Assembly: GCA_025349905.2 (NCBI GenBank)
Contig: MU624550.1
Coordinates: 1 to 64,000 of the forward strand
From: Blastocladiella britannica
Lineage: Eukaryota; Blastocladiomycota; Blastocladiomycetes; Blastocladiales; Blastocladiaceae
Direction of reading: 5' to 3'
Length of the DNA stretch: 64,000 bases
The notes under the pieces were generated by a model that was given only the letters and a program-made list of their open reading frames with translations, was not told the origin of the DNA and searched no databases. Position numbers and translations under genes: made by a program. This document shows positions 11,151 through 24,100 of this stretch, in pieces (positions within the stretch are counted from its first letter, which is position 1; the number at the start of each line of letters is the position of its first letter).

Positions 11151-12902
11151 TCATTCAATATCCTGCAGTCCGTGCCGCGCAAACCACGCTACCACCTCCG
11201 GCTCCGAGACCCTGCGCGACCGAGCCTGGCGCATTTCCTGAACGGACGGAAACGGTGCCCCGTGCGACTTGTGCAACGCCACCCACCAGTCGAGCTGAAC
11301 CAAGTGGTGCTTGATCCACGCTCGCAGCGCGCTTTGGTAGCACAGCGTGGGTGCAATTGGGACCCCACCCATGCGCTCGTGGAGATCAAGGAACAGATCG
11401 AGCATGACCCGAGCCGGGGACCTCGTGCCTCGCTTGATCAGGATGCCGCTTTCGTCGTCAGAGGATGGTAATGCAAAGGGTGTGCCGTAGTCTCTGTGCA
11501 TTCCCCAAAACCATTCGACCACCTGCGCCTCAGACTCCTCGATGGCAGTGCAAATGACGTGCGCAGTAACAGGAAGCGAAGTTGGTACGGCACACACTGC
11601 CCACGCCCAGCGCAGCTGATCCAGGGCACCTTCGGCAGCCAGTCCCGCCAAAAAGGATTCATTGAATGAGTCAGGCAAGCCCGCCGCGTCTCGGTGCTCC
11701 CACCACCACTCGAGTGTGTCAACCGAGGCCGGTGCCAGCTGCTCGCCCAGGTTGAGAAAGTCGAGCCACTCCCATGGACTAACCCCGCCCCGCTGAAAGA
11801 TGGTGGCGGGGAAATGTCCCTGCTGCACCTTGTCCCACCACCACCGTGCCGACTCGGCAGTCGGAAACGGGCAACAATCGCTGGGTTGAGATGACTCTAT
11901 GCCAATCAATTGAAGGTGGAATCCATCTTTGGTGTCGCCGCCATGGTGTAAAGTCAGTTCCCACCACCAATCCAGAAACGCGGGATTTGCTACCTCCCTC
12001 GCGCGGGTCAGGTCGATCAACCGGTCGCCAGGAAAGAGGTCGGGACACTCGAGCGCCTTTGCGTAGAGCCATTGGCACCGGTGGAGATGGCCCTGTGACG
12101 CAAGTGTATGAAATGCGGTTCCGGTGCCCAATGCAGGCCAGCGCATGCCAGGGAGCGCATCGCAGTGGGCAAACGCCCATTCCAAGAGGAGAGTGCTATC
12201 GTCTCGTCCGGCAGCATACGGGACCAGGAACTCGGCGTCGAGCTTTCCATTGATGCTGGTAGCAAAATCCAAGGCGTATTCAGCCATGGTCACAAGCGCA
12301 CTAGTGGCAGGCTGCCCCGAGAGATTGCCGAGCCAATCAAGAGGCAAATCAAAGTCCTGTCCCCACTCGTGCGAGTAATCGCGCAGGTACGTCAAGACGT
12401 CTAGCTGGCCATATTGGACAGCCAGTTGGCAGAGGGGTTCGAGGTCGCTGTTGAGCTCGAGGCCGCGGGCGGTCACCCACTCCAAAACGGTTTTTTGGCC
12501 GTGTTCCACCGCGGCGTGGAGCATGTCCGACATCCGGTAGGAGAGAAAGAGGAAATTTTCAAAGTCAATTACCTCGAGGTCGGGGCGCCGAGCATACGCC
12601 CACTCGAGTATTGATATATGACCATGGGCGCTGGCGGCCACCATTAAATCGTTCATGTCGCGAAGAGAATAACGAAAAGGTTTCCCTGCATGCATATCTT
12701 GAAGGTCGGGGCGGCCCAGTGCAGCAAGGGCGACCGGGTGTACGAATCGGCGCAAAATAATGCGATGAGTGTCCCGTGTGGCGCACTCGGGCACCACCGC
12801 GAGGAGGGGGATCACCGCCTGGAGCGAAAATGCGTTTCCGAGGGCCGCCAAACCGAGCACGCGGTCGATGATGGTGTCAATGTGCCCGAGCTGCTGTTGC
12901 AT
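11151..12902 (-). CDS. WW-type ankyrin-like repeat protein (583 aa, single exon)
   Basis: Intronless. An N-terminal helical cap (IIDRVLGLAALGNAF...VIPLLAVVP) is followed by degenerate ankyrin-like repeats of about 30-40 residues. Their second helix carries LEW or WWW signatures (ISILEWAYARR, KTVLEWVTARG, PAFLDWWWELT, VDTLEWWWEH, AQVVEWFWGM). Such repeats normally make protein-protein contacts. No signal peptide, membrane segment or enzyme domain is seen. It is divergently paired with a related gene that starts 53 bp away, so the two probably came from an inverted duplication. Function unknown; the family is recognised by pattern only. Confidence 0.8.
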   Translation of the reverse strand: MQQQLGHIDTIIDRVLGLAALGNAFSLQAVIPLLAVVPECATRDTHRIILRRFVHPVALAALGRPDLQDMHAGKPFRYSLRDMNDLMVAASAHGHISILEWAYARRPDLEVIDFENFLFLSYRMSDMLHAAVEHGQKTVLEWVTARGLELNSDLEPLCQLAVQYGQLDVLTYLRDYSHEWGQDFDLPLDWLGNLSGQPATSALVTMAEYALDFATSINGKLDAEFLVPYAAGRDDSTLLLEWAFAHCDALPGMRWPALGTGTAFHTLASQGHLHRCQWLYAKALECPDLFPGDRLIDLTRAREVANPAFLDWWWELTLHHGGDTKDGFHLQLIGIESSQPSDCCPFPTAESARWWWDKVQQGHFPATIFQRGGVSPWEWLDFLNLGEQLAPASVDTLEWWWEHRDAAGLPDSFNESFLAGLAAEGALDQLRWAWAVCAVPTSLPVTAHVICTAIEESEAQVVEWFWGMHRDYGTPFALPSSDDESGILIKRGTRSPARVMLDLFLDLHERMGGVPIAPTLCYQSALRAWIKHHLVQLDWWVALHKSHGAPFPSVQEMRQARSRRVSEPEVVAWFARHGLQDIE

Positions 12903-12955
12903 TTGTTTCTCTATTTTTGGTCGATCCGCGTCCTCAATATAAATTTAAAGGAAAA
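12903..12955. promoter_or_regulatory. 53-bp divergent promoter of two repeat-protein genes
   Basis: The whole space between two opposed start codons (minus-strand ATG at 12902, plus-strand ATG at 12956). It contains TATAAA at 12938-12943, only 13 bp before the plus-strand ATG. Both transcripts must therefore have very short leaders or start inside the neighbouring gene. Confidence 0.55.
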
Positions 12956-15067
12956 ATGCCAGAAACCACGATCCTGCCCTGGATCATTATCGACCTCGTG
13001 CTCTGCGCAACCGCCGACGCGTTCCAGTGGACTTCTCGTGCCGCCCTCGACGTGGCCCCGGACGACTGCACGCCACGCGTGCGCCGCGTCGCTATGCAAC
13101 TGCTACCCCACTGCCACTTGCTGGCCGCCACCGAAGCCGATCGGACCGACCTGGTGGCCCGCTGGCTCGATTACGGGCTCCCCATCACCAGCACGGGCTG
13201 GTTGCCGCTCGAACAGCGCATCGCGGTCTTGAGCCGCTACGCGAGCCGCCACGGGGACCTGGCCTTTCTCGATATGCTCCGAGTGGAGGCTGCCAACGAC
13301 CCGCGGGCCACGTCGCTCGCCGGTGGCAGGATCGCCTGGGAAAGTCTGCTCGATGCCTCAGTGGCCAACTGTCAAAATGTAATGGATTGGTGGCACGCGC
13401 TCATTGTCGCCGAGGGGCCGCCACCGCCGCCTAATGACCCTGCATCGCCACCGCAACTGCGAGTGTTCCGCGAAAAACGACTCGCTCAATATGGTGAGCG
13501 GTGGGATCCGCCCATCACGCACTACCTTGCCATTGGTCCCATCTCGGCTATTGACGGTGCCGGGACCCAGGTTCTTGATTGGTGGCTGGATCTCGAGCGC
13601 GCTTATGGTGTTCGCTGCTTTTGGGACCAGCAGGTCGCGCACCAGCTGCTGGTGCACCAGCGGCAGGAGGCATTTGAGTGGTGGGTGCGGCATATTTGCC
13701 CAACGAATGCAGCGCAGCCATGGGCATGGCCTGAACAGGACCAGTTTCTCCTTGGCACAATGGCAGCTTTTGCACTCTTGGCATTACTCCCTCTACCCCC
13801 CGCTGGGTGCAATGTTGCCTATAGCCACGCCGCCGTACTGGCGGGCATGTCTCGGGCTGACCTAGACAGCAGCATGACTTGGTGGTGCACGCAGCACCGA
13901 CTCGAGAGTAACCAGCTCCACCAAATTGTCACGCAATACGTGGTACCGAGCTCGTTCGACACCAGGGTATTTGAGGTGTACTCTGTCCTCGAGCTGGCCG
14001 CGACTGCGGGATCAGTGAAAGCGCTCGACTGGTGGACGTCGCAGGTGAAACTGAACATGTCCGATTTTGGCAAGGCATTACCACGCGCTGCAGAGGCTGG
14101 TCAGAATGGCGTTTTGGGGTGGGCTGCAGACCAAGGATGGGATGTCAAGCGCCATTTCAAGTTGAAATTCACCGTGACGGAGCTGCCCGCCACCACCAGT
14201 GCGCTTGAGACTCTAAAAGTACTCACCCAGTGGGGTATTGGTATTACCGTCAAGGACGACGTTCTGACGGCGGCTTGCAGGGAAGGGGATATGGCATTTT
14301 TGGATTGGCTCGCTCGATCGCCCCTGTCTTTTAGTATTAAAGCGGTTGATATGGACCTTGTTTGTGAGCGAAATCATCTCCACGTTCTCGAATGGTGGTC
14401 GCAGCTGCGCCGCGATTTGCCGCGCCGCGCCCAGTTCAAGTACACACACGCCTCCATGGATACTGCGAGTGCCCTGGGGTATATTTCGATAATGAGTTTT
14501 TGGAAAGACAACAGTAGCTCTCTCCCACTGCTGTACACGGCGGCCGCAATCGATATGCTATGCCAAAACTCGGACGCGGTTCCAGCGTTGCGGTGGTGGC
14601 AAGCCAGTGGCCTCGAGCTCAAGTATACTGCGCATGGAATCGACAATGCCTGCCGATTTGCGCACTGTACCAACGCGCTCGGGTTCTGGAAATCAAGTGG
14701 GCTTGAAATCCGATATTCGGCCCGTGCCCTCGACAATGCCACCCTGGAGTCTCATATCCAAGTCCTTCAGTGGTGGGCCAGCAGCGGGCTGCCACTGCGG
14801 GTGACGCAGCGCATGCTCACAAGAGCGCGCATCCATCTGGGCCTGGAAGATCCGGCGAGCCTTGACCCCATGGAGACCTTGTTTCGTGTGCCAATGCCAG
14901 ATGTGCTGATGTGGTGGAGGGAGCACTTTTTCTCGCCAAGCAACGCTGTTTCCATTGTCTACGAGGTGATGCCCGATCACGAGTCCCTCCAAGATCAGCC
15001 CCAAGGCGCACCTCCGAGATCAAGAAATAGTGTTTTGGGCGTTTATATGAAAAAATTCTTCAATTGA
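12956..15067 (+). CDS. WW-type ankyrin-like repeat protein (703 aa, single exon)
   Basis: Intronless. The start at 12956 is the first ATG; the frame is open further upstream only through non-ATG codons that lie in the shared promoter. N-terminal cap IIDLVLCATADAFQ...VAMQLLP matches the caps of the proteins at 11151 and 60187. It is followed by 15 or more imperfect repeats with Trp pairs: VMDWWHAL, VLDWWLDLE, ALDWWTSQ, VLEWWSQLR, ALRWWQASG, VLQWWASSG. In the C-terminal third the repeats are regular (GLELKYTAHGIDNA, GLEIRYSARALDNA). Likely a binding scaffold; target unknown. It ends 53 bp before the dynein stop codon, convergent with it. Confidence 0.82.
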   Translation: MPETTILPWIIIDLVLCATADAFQWTSRAALDVAPDDCTPRVRRVAMQLLPHCHLLAATEADRTDLVARWLDYGLPITSTGWLPLEQRIAVLSRYASRHGDLAFLDMLRVEAANDPRATSLAGGRIAWESLLDASVANCQNVMDWWHALIVAEGPPPPPNDPASPPQLRVFREKRLAQYGERWDPPITHYLAIGPISAIDGAGTQVLDWWLDLERAYGVRCFWDQQVAHQLLVHQRQEAFEWWVRHICPTNAAQPWAWPEQDQFLLGTMAAFALLALLPLPPAGCNVAYSHAAVLAGMSRADLDSSMTWWCTQHRLESNQLHQIVTQYVVPSSFDTRVFEVYSVLELAATAGSVKALDWWTSQVKLNMSDFGKALPRAAEAGQNGVLGWAADQGWDVKRHFKLKFTVTELPATTSALETLKVLTQWGIGITVKDDVLTAACREGDMAFLDWLARSPLSFSIKAVDMDLVCERNHLHVLEWWSQLRRDLPRRAQFKYTHASMDTASALGYISIMSFWKDNSSSLPLLYTAAAIDMLCQNSDAVPALRWWQASGLELKYTAHGIDNACRFAHCTNALGFWKSSGLEIRYSARALDNATLESHIQVLQWWASSGLPLRVTQRMLTRARIHLGLEDPASLDPMETLFRVPMPDVLMWWREHFFSPSNAVSIVYEVMPDHESLQDQPQGAPPRSRNSVLGVYMKKFFN

Positions 15068-15119
15068 CGCCAAAAAAATCGAATAAATTTATTCAAGAGA
15101 AAAATAGTGGAAAAATAAA

Positions 15120-18100
15120 TTAATCGTCCAAGGACAGCAACCCTGCGCACCCGCGGAGAACCCAGTGCTTCTCGTTGACTACACTTGGTAACCGCAAGCC
15201 CATGACAAAGTTGGTCGAGTGTCCAGTGGTGGACAGGATCCCGCGGCGGGCCGATGTCTTGTACAAGGGACAGCGATACACTTCCAGCGGCTTTGCGTCG
15301 CCGGGCTGCGCGATCTTGGCCGGAATGTCGGCCGTCTTGATGGGCTTGAGCCAGAGCGTCGGCAGCGAGCTGAAGAGCACCTTTGGAAGTGATTCCGTCA
15401 ATACACCCGACTCGGGGTCGATACGCGCTCCCTCCATGTAGATGCCATTGACAAAGACACCGTCGTCGGGCTTGGTGTGACAAAACTCTTGGTCGAGGAT
15501 CAGCTGGAAGTCGACGCCCAGCTCGTCAATCGCCACTTGGTACTTGCGCGCATAGTTTTGCAGTGTCGCAGTGATAAAGGACTGGGTAAAGAAGAACCCG
15601 GGGAGCCAAAACACGGTTGGCGCGCCCTCGTCGCACCAGTCTTGCAAAAACTTGAGGCGAGCCACCAGGTCCGTGACGTAGCTGCCGAGGGGTTTCAGCG
15701 ACGGATAAGACTTGCCTGCCCAGGACGTCGGGACGCGCGAGATGAGCATGCACTTGACCGCGTCCTCGAGGTCGGGCGACATGACCACGAGACCCTTGAT
15801 GGCCTTTTGGACGTTGGCCATGGACGCGTGAACAATCGAAAGGAGGCGGTTGTACCGGACGGCCTCTTGGACCAGCACCATGTTCTGCGAGTCCTTGTAG
15901 CTGACGGGGTATTTTTCCATCATGGCCTCGATCGGGAATGGCAGCGGCACCTTTTTCAAAATGTCGGAGGCCACCTCCAGAATCACCTCGTCGGTCGTCT
16001 TGGCAGCGCCACCGGTGCCACCACTACTGCCAATGGCCTTTTCCTGCGTCTTGAGGATCGATTCGAAAAAGACTCGCGTTTCTGCCAGCTGTCGAGTAAT
16101 GTCGCCGTTCTCGTGGATGCCAAACGCTTGCGGCGATTGCAAGAGTGGCAGCTCCTTGATGTAGCCCACAATCGACGCGTGACCCGAAACGGGCGGCACA
16201 TAGTACTCGGCGCAGCTTGAAAAGCGGTACTTTTCCTCCGTGACGGATGCTGGCGTGTAAAACTGCAATAGCAAGTTGCGAAGCGTGCGTCGATCCCAGT
16301 CGTCCGTGACGCGGCCCCCATAGTAGCACTCGGCCTTTGTTTTTTCATAAGATGGTGAGTTGGCTCAGGAGTATAATGACAAAAAGAAACCGTACAGTCA
16401 TGTAGTTGATGGCATCGAACGGCACAACCTCGTATTCGTTCAAGAACATGTGCAGTTGCCTGATACTGATGCGCAAATCCGATTCGTTAAACTCGTATGG
16501 GATATTCCATCTGTTTTTTTACTTTGGTCATGAGTTTTTTTCAATGTGCAAAAAAAAAAAAAAAAGGACATACCCAAGAGGACCAAAGTTCCTGCGCTCT
16601 TGTACAAGTGCGTGGAAAAAGCATAGGGCAAACAGCAGCTTTTCCCAGGCGGCACTCTTGCACGACCCGTAAAACTGCTCGTCCGAAATGGGATCGCTCA
16701 GGTAGCTCTTGTGCAGGTTAGCCTTGAGACCTTTGGGCGCCTCGTTGGTCATCTTGACGCCATTTTGCAAGATCGCCGCCGGGAATTTGCCAGATGGGTA
16801 GGACGTGAGCCATAGGCGGAAATCCGTGTGCAGCGACGCGGTGGTCATGTCATCGGCAATCTTTTCCAATACCGACATCCACGAGACAGCCAAGTGGCAG
16901 TTCTGCAGGACGACCCAGCTACCCGACTTTTGCGCATCCTTGATCATCTTCGCCGCAATCGGGCCCTGCCCCTGGCCAAGCGAGATGGACATGAGCTTGT
17001 CTCCAGTAATACCTCGCGAGTCGCCGAATTTGAGCAGGCTGTTTTTAATTTGTCAATCTTCATTAAACTGAAAAAAAAAAAAATTGGAAAATGCGCACGC
17101 AGCCATGGGATCCACGCCAGGCGACAAGATGAAAATAAGCGGGATTTGGGCACTCGCGTCATCAAAACTGCCAGCCAGGTCGAACGTGGGCGGCTCGATA
17201 AACTTTTGCCCCATCTTGTTGCGCACAAACTCTTGGATGCAGGGCACAATGCGCTCGGGGCGAAGACAGCGAATGACGCAGAGCTTGGACAAGTCTGGGA
17301 TCGACTCCCATCGCCCCGCAAACCGATAATCCTGGGGAGCCGGGTGGTCGTTCAGCGGCTTCCAATCATCGGACGAGAACTCCTCTGCCAGGCCCTTGAG
17401 GTTTGGCATCTGCGACAACCGGCAAATCTCGTTCCAGCTCTTGTCCGACAGCCATGCACCGCAGTCGGCGGGCTTTGGGATGCTGTTTTCCAACGAAATG
17501 CCGCCCGTGAACAAGAACGAGAGCTCGGCCGGATCAATTTCTCGTCGCGAGAGCAAAATGCTCGTGCAGAGCAAGAAACTGAAGAGCAACTTGTCCTTTT
17601 CAAAGAGCGATCGGCACACGTTGGCAAACAAGGCGTAGGTAAAGTGCGTCTCGAGGTTCTTGAGTCGCTTTTTGATGGTCGAAGACTTGGCGCTCTGCGC
17701 GATCGAGGCAACATACAGCCCAAGGTACCAGTTGAGCGAATATTGGTACATGGGGTCGATGTTGACCAGCTCGGCAATGCAAAAGAACATGGTGGCGCTG
17801 TGGTACGCAATCGGTCGGTAACTGTCGCGGGTCTCATCAATGGCCCTTTCCGTCTCGTCAGCAATTTTTTGCTCTGACCATTGCTTTGGAGTGAGTGGGC
17901 ATCCCATAAAATGAAAAATAGCATAAACGCACTCTCGGTAATCTCATTGGACAGAATCTTGGACGACGAGAGAACCTCAATGGCAGTCGAGTTTTCCAAA
18001 ATGTTGCCCTCCGAGGCTGACAAAATCTCGAGAATCTTGTCCTCGATTTCCTTGAGCCGACGCCGGTTGTCGGCAGAGGCAAGAATGAGCTGGTTCTTTT

Positions 18101-21100
18101 CTTCCTCGAGCTCGGGGCGTTCTTTTTGCACGACGATGCCCAGCAGCTGATCCTCCAGACCCTCGGGCGTAATCATAAAGTTCAGAAGCGACACCTTTGT
18201 CTGTAGCTCGGGCAGGTAATGCGGGTTGCGTAGCTTGGTCGTAATGTACAGCTTGAAATTGGGCGAGTACTCGATTGTCGAGTCGCCGAGCCGGATGCAC
18301 TGCGAACCACCCGACTTGAAGATCTGCTTTTGCAGCAGCGGCTCGAGAATGGGGTCCAGCTCCTCCTTGACGTTCTCGAGTAGCACTGGCGCACCAAATT
18401 GAATGGCATTCTCCAGCGTGCGCAGGTAATCCGAGTCGGTCAGCTTGATCACCTGGAGGTTGTTTTCCTTTTCCATGTTCTTGATCCACTTGTTTGCCTG
18501 CCCCTGCGGGTCAATCATGAGTGGCCAGCGGCGGGCATTTTGCACAATCACGCCATTGTCGACGGAAAAGGCGTCCGAAGGCAGCCCAGAAATGGTCCAG
18601 TTGCGAATCAAAATGGGGTCGCCCAGCGTTCGGCCCAGCGAAAAGTTGTTGGAGCAAGGAATGTAGAGCTCGCGTGCCCGCTGGATCCACTCGGCGGTAA
18701 TGTCGTTCCGGTACGACTTGGTGAACGCCCCCAAGTAGGCAATCACTCCCGAGGAAATCAGCACATCACCCGTCAGTGCCGTGTAGGTCACGTTCAGCGT
18801 GCTCACCACCTCGGTCCACCGCGAGCGCTCGCCGCCCAGCCCGTCAAGGAGCTTTTTCGCGCGGTCCAGCTGCTTTTCGCAATTGTCGGCTTGCAACTCG
18901 AGCGCCGCCTTCTTTTCCTGAAGGGCGGCCAAATTGTCTTGCAGACTTTGCAGCCGACCCAGCACCTCTGCCAGCATGGCCCGCTTTTCGTTCAAACTCG
19001 CCATTTGGACCGACAGCTCGTCCTCGGCCTGCTTGAGCGCCGCCTGCTTCGGGGCCACCACCTTGATGACGCGGTCGTACGCCTCCATGGCCACGACCCA
19101 GCTGCAGAGACCCTCGGCGGCAGAGGACGCGTTGCGCACCTTCTCGGGCCGGAACTCGGTGTTGGGGATATAGGTGGCGCGAATCTTTTTCATAATGTGT
19201 GGCGGGATATTGTCCTTGTCGTACAGCTTGAGCGACTCGAGGAAGCGTGCATCACCCAGCATCTTGAGCGATGTTTTCCAGTAGTCAAGGAGCATTTTGC
19301 CGGTTCCAGCCGGGTCAGGGACCTTGTCGGGCTTGATGTCCTTCATGACGCAGACCGCCTCGAGCACCAGCTTGACGCCGTCGGGCGGACTCTTCATGGC
19401 CTTGACGAGATCGATATCTTGCTTCTTGAGCGTATCGAGTGCCGACAGTGCCGCATTCAAGAGGGGCAGCGCCTCAGCCAAATCCGCCTCGCACTCGTTC
19501 TTCATGGCGGTAGCTTCGCCTGCCTTTTTCGCGGCCACTTCCTCGTCCGCCGCCACCACGTCCTTGGTGGCTTGCACATCCTTGGACTCGGAAGCAATGG
19601 TGATCAGCATCGCTGACGTTTCCTCGGACGTCTTGACCAGCTGCGGCTGCAGATCGGCGAGTTCCTTTTGCATGATGGCGACCGCCCCAGCGGCCAGTCG
19701 GAGCTTTTCCAGACCCGCCTCGTATCGGCTGCGTACGGTCGTGACTTGCTCGCGCTTTTGGCCCAGGAGCGACTTGTATGCATGCAGCAGCTCCAAGTAC
19801 GAGGTCGGGGTCACGTAATTGAAGCGCTGCAGTGCCGCCTTGAACTTTTCCGAGTAGGTGGCTGTCGACTGGTGGAACAGCTGACACATTTCAATGACGC
19901 TCTTGCGCACCGGTGGCTCCAGCTCGACCGTCGCAAACGAGTTTTGCGCGACGGCCACCAGCGCCTCGGCGGGCCAGGCATGGAACCAGTCGATGGTGCA
20001 GCAGTTGACAATGGACGAGAACTGGCGCAGTCGGTTCCGGAACGCCTCGCCAATCGGCGACATGCAAAGCACAATGTGCAGGTTTTTCCGGACGCGGCTG
20101 ATAAAGTAGTTGTAGAGGGCGGCGGGCGTCGGGTCTGCCAATCCAGCCTCGATCGCATCGCCCACCAAACGGTCGGTGATGGCTTGGCGCTCATCGTTCG
20201 GGAAAATATTGGGCACATCGCCCGTGTTGAGCAGGTTGGAAATGTCCTCAATGAACGATTCCTCCTTGATGGAGGTGTCGCTAAACAAAAACACGGTCGG
20301 GCGGTTGTCGAGACCCGACACGCGCAAGAGCTTCTTCAAGTCGTCGCGCCACTCAACCTTGGAATAGCTCTTGCTGATTTCAATGGAGAAGCAGGTCAGG
20401 TTGCACATGTGGGCAGCAAGTCGGGTCAGCGACTGACGGCCACTGCCTCCGACCCCAACCAGCAAGGCGTTTCCGCCAGGCAGCTTGAGAATGCGGCAAA
20501 TCCGGCCAATGTGCTCCACCGCAAACCGGAACAGCACCAAGCTCATCTTGTTCTTGTTGATGTTGTTGTAGTCGGCGAGCTTGAGAATCATCTTGTCGTT
20601 GAGCTCCTGCGAAAACTCAATCTCGGTGTAGTCGGTGGACGCGCCAAAGTCGCCGAAAATCACCGAGCCCATGCGGCCATCGGGGAACATGCCGGTCAGG
20701 TCAGAGACCCCAAAATCGGCTGCAAGTCCCTTCTTCAGCTGCGCGAGGAGCAAATCTTGGTCCTGCGTCGAGATAAGCCGATCGCAAAACACGCGCATCA
20801 CCTCGTGGACCCACAGCTTGATCATGCTGGACGCGTCCACATACGTATCTGATTTGGACAGCGTCAGTCCCTGGACCACCTTGGAGAAATCGCGCAGATT
20901 AAACGTGTAATGCGACTTGGCGGGTGTGGGGAGCAGGTGCGCTACCGACCACGTGTAAATCCCGAGCGTGGCATTGACAAGGGGCGTCGTGAGCGCCGCA
21001 ATGTCGGACGAGAACTCGCCAGCGCTAAAGTGCCACGAGAGAATGGCCGAAAAGATCTGCTGCATGGTAGCCTGGTCAAACGAGTTGATGCCAATCTGCT

Positions 21101-24100
21101 GGAAATGCCGCGCAAACCGTGTCGTGATTTGGTTGCGGCCGCCTCCGGGCGGACCCATCGCAGCCACAAATTGCAGGTCAATGAGCTCCAGCCTGCTCGT
21201 GTCCTTGCGGTCGTACCAGTTTCCATGGTCAAACCACTGGCGCAGCAGCTCAATCGGCGGCTGAGCACCATAAGTCTCGACTTCGGGGACATTGACATCG
21301 TCCACAAAAATAATCAGCCGCTTGCCGAGTGGCGGGCCAAACACGCCCTTGCGCCGCTTGTCCAGCTTGGCCATGATGATGTCCTGCGTTTGGTTGGCGC
21401 TGGTACGGGCCGAGAAGTTGACGAAAATCGGCGCAAAGTGCTTGGGCATCCCGGACAGCAGTTTGCGCGAAATGTACTTACTCTTTCCGGTCCCCGTCGG
21501 GCCCACCAGCAGCACCGACTTGTGGTGGGTCATGAGCACGTCGAGCAAGAAATCGTAGCGAATCGTGTCCTTGGTCGGGATCATGATATCACTGTACTCG
21601 GCGTTCTTGGGGATCTTGACCGTCTGCTCGAAACGGCGCATCCACGTCACCCACTTTTTCATGTCGGCCGTGTACACGTAGTCGTACACGAGTTGGCCGT
21701 CGGGGAAAATTGGGAGTGCAGCACGCACAAATTGGTCAAAGCGCGACTGGCTGGCCGTGTCCAGCAGCCCGCCAATGGACCACACGAGAGCGAGGGCAAA
21801 GATAAATGTCAAGGCTTGCGGCCGCGACTCGGCCGGCAGCGGAGGCGTTGTTGTTGCCACAGTTGTTGTCGATTCCAGCTCGGGGCGAAGTGGGTCGAGT
21901 TGCGCATCGATAAACTGGGTCATGGAAGTGACGAGGGCAATGTCCTGCGAGGGCGCCAGCTCCTTGCACTCTTTTCGAATAAAGTGCAGGCTGGTGGCAA
22001 CGTGCGCAGTGACCAAGTCCCGCAATACCCCGACCTCGTCCGCTGAAAGGAACGACGCCAGGGTGTTGAACCACGAATCCACGGTCGGCTGCCAGCCAAG
22101 CCGTTCTGGCTCGAGAAAGACCATCCCGCATCGACTAACGGTCGCTGGCGACGCCACCGCCAAGTCACGGACTTCAAACTGCAGCGACATGGTCGACGAG
22201 AGCTGAATGATCTCACCGGACATGAGACATAGCTTTTTGTTGTCGTCGAGCACCGTGTTCATATTTTCAATCCACACGGCATCGACCGGCCCGTCAAAGA
22301 CGACCCATTTCCGGTCGGGGGACGTGGAGGACGCGTAGGCGCGGAATGACGTCGCCAGAACGCCATCGGTCCACTCGTGGCTCACGGGGTCGAACTGGCC
22401 GTAGAGCTGGCCCATGGGGATCGACTTTGGGTTGATGACCTTGTACTGCACTTTTAGGTACTCGGTGTTGCCCTCGGCGCACAGAAGCGACATGGCGTCG
22501 GCGAGGACGCGGTAGCAGGATGTCTTGCCCGACGACGTCTCGCCGACGAGCATGTATCCGTGTCGCACCAGCATCATCTCATACAGCTGGATGATCTTTT
22601 CCATGAACGACGGCACCAACTGCAGGTTCCGGGTCTTGCACACGCGACCCACAGCGTCCTCGAGCGCCGAGTAGTCCATGTTGGGGAGTTTGACGCCCGG
22701 GAACAAGTCCGAGACGATACCTCGAAAGAGACCCACGTCTTGGCTAAGAAATTTGGGCAGGTTGACGTCGATGATGGAGCGCAAGACAAGAACGTTCTCG
22801 TCCTCCTTGGGGAACTTCATTTTGAGGTTGCCGGCGGCCACCAGCACCGATTTGACGGCACGCATACCATAATCATAGTGGTCCTGGGAGGAGAGCTGCT
22901 CCGAGCACAGGCGGTATGTTGCTGCGATCTTGCGCGCAAGCAGCCGCGCCTCCAAAAAGCCGTACGAGTAGAGCGTAATTTCGGCAATGAGCGCATAGTC
23001 GGGCACCATCATGGCCACACTGCGGAACAGCGCCTTGAGGTTATCGGGGAGCTCCGACCGACCGGCATAGCCCGGGTTCATAGTGATAAAGACCGCGCAA
23101 CCCGTGTTGAGCGTCAGCGTCGACCCCTCAAACAAGAGTGTCTTGGCCTTGAGGGCGATCGCGCGCTGAATCGTCAGAATCTGCTGCGCCACCACCGACA
23201 GCACCTCCAAGTCGATGCGGTTAAACTCGTCAAAGCACGCCCAGGCACCTGACGACGCAAGGCCCTTGAAAAACTTGCCCATGGCAATGTAGTCCAGGCC
23301 GTCCGAGCAGTTGAAGACGACGCACTGCTTGGCCAGCGCCTTGGCCAGATCTTTCGTGGTCTCGGTCTTGCCGGTACCTGCCGGGCCCTCGGGCGCACCG
23401 CCCAGATTGAGGTGGAGCGCGCCAATCAGCGTTCGGTAGCAGCGATCCGTTAGGGGCGTGATGACCAGTCGGCCGGTGTTGCCGAGGTACTCGTACCCAT
23501 AGTCGCGGGTGGCATTGATCATTTTGACCACAACGCTGTCGTTCTCCCAGTAGTAGCGCAGCTGGCTCAGCCACGAAAAGTCGTTGGTGTCGCTCAGGTT
23601 GTCGGCCGCGAGCTGAGCAACCACGTCGCGGGCGTGCACATTGATGACGACCAGGGCGCCGAGCGTCATGAGTGCCATCTTGGCCAGCTGTCCAAACTCG
23701 CCGCGAATCAGCTTGATGACCAGGTTGAGCTCGGTGGTGCACTGTTGCGCGTACTTTGCCAGTTCGCCGCTGACCCCCTTGCTCACCGCCATCTCGATCG
23801 ACCGCGTCCAGTCAATGGACGAGACGCAAATGACGGCCTGGCCGGGCCAGTCGAGCACCCACTTTTCAAGGGGCTTGGACGCGTAGTCGGCGAGGGCTGC
23901 TTGGACAGTGGCGTGGACGGCCTTGATCATGCCCTCTTCTACCTGCAAGAGCCACTTCTCGACTGCACCCTTTGCCTCTGCCGTCGAGATCTTGGCAATG
24001 AGCGGGAGCACCTCTCCCTCGCCTGAAATCAGGGCCTTGATATCGAGCTCCTCGCCCTCAAACTTGAGCGCAGAGACGCCCTCGAAGCACTTTTTCAGGT

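Noticed and set aside
16828..22046. Long open frames on the plus strand opposite the dynein gene (up to about 400 codons)
   Set aside because: They have dynein-codon shadows, no recognisable domains and biased composition; GC-rich third positions on the minus strand keep the opposite frame open.
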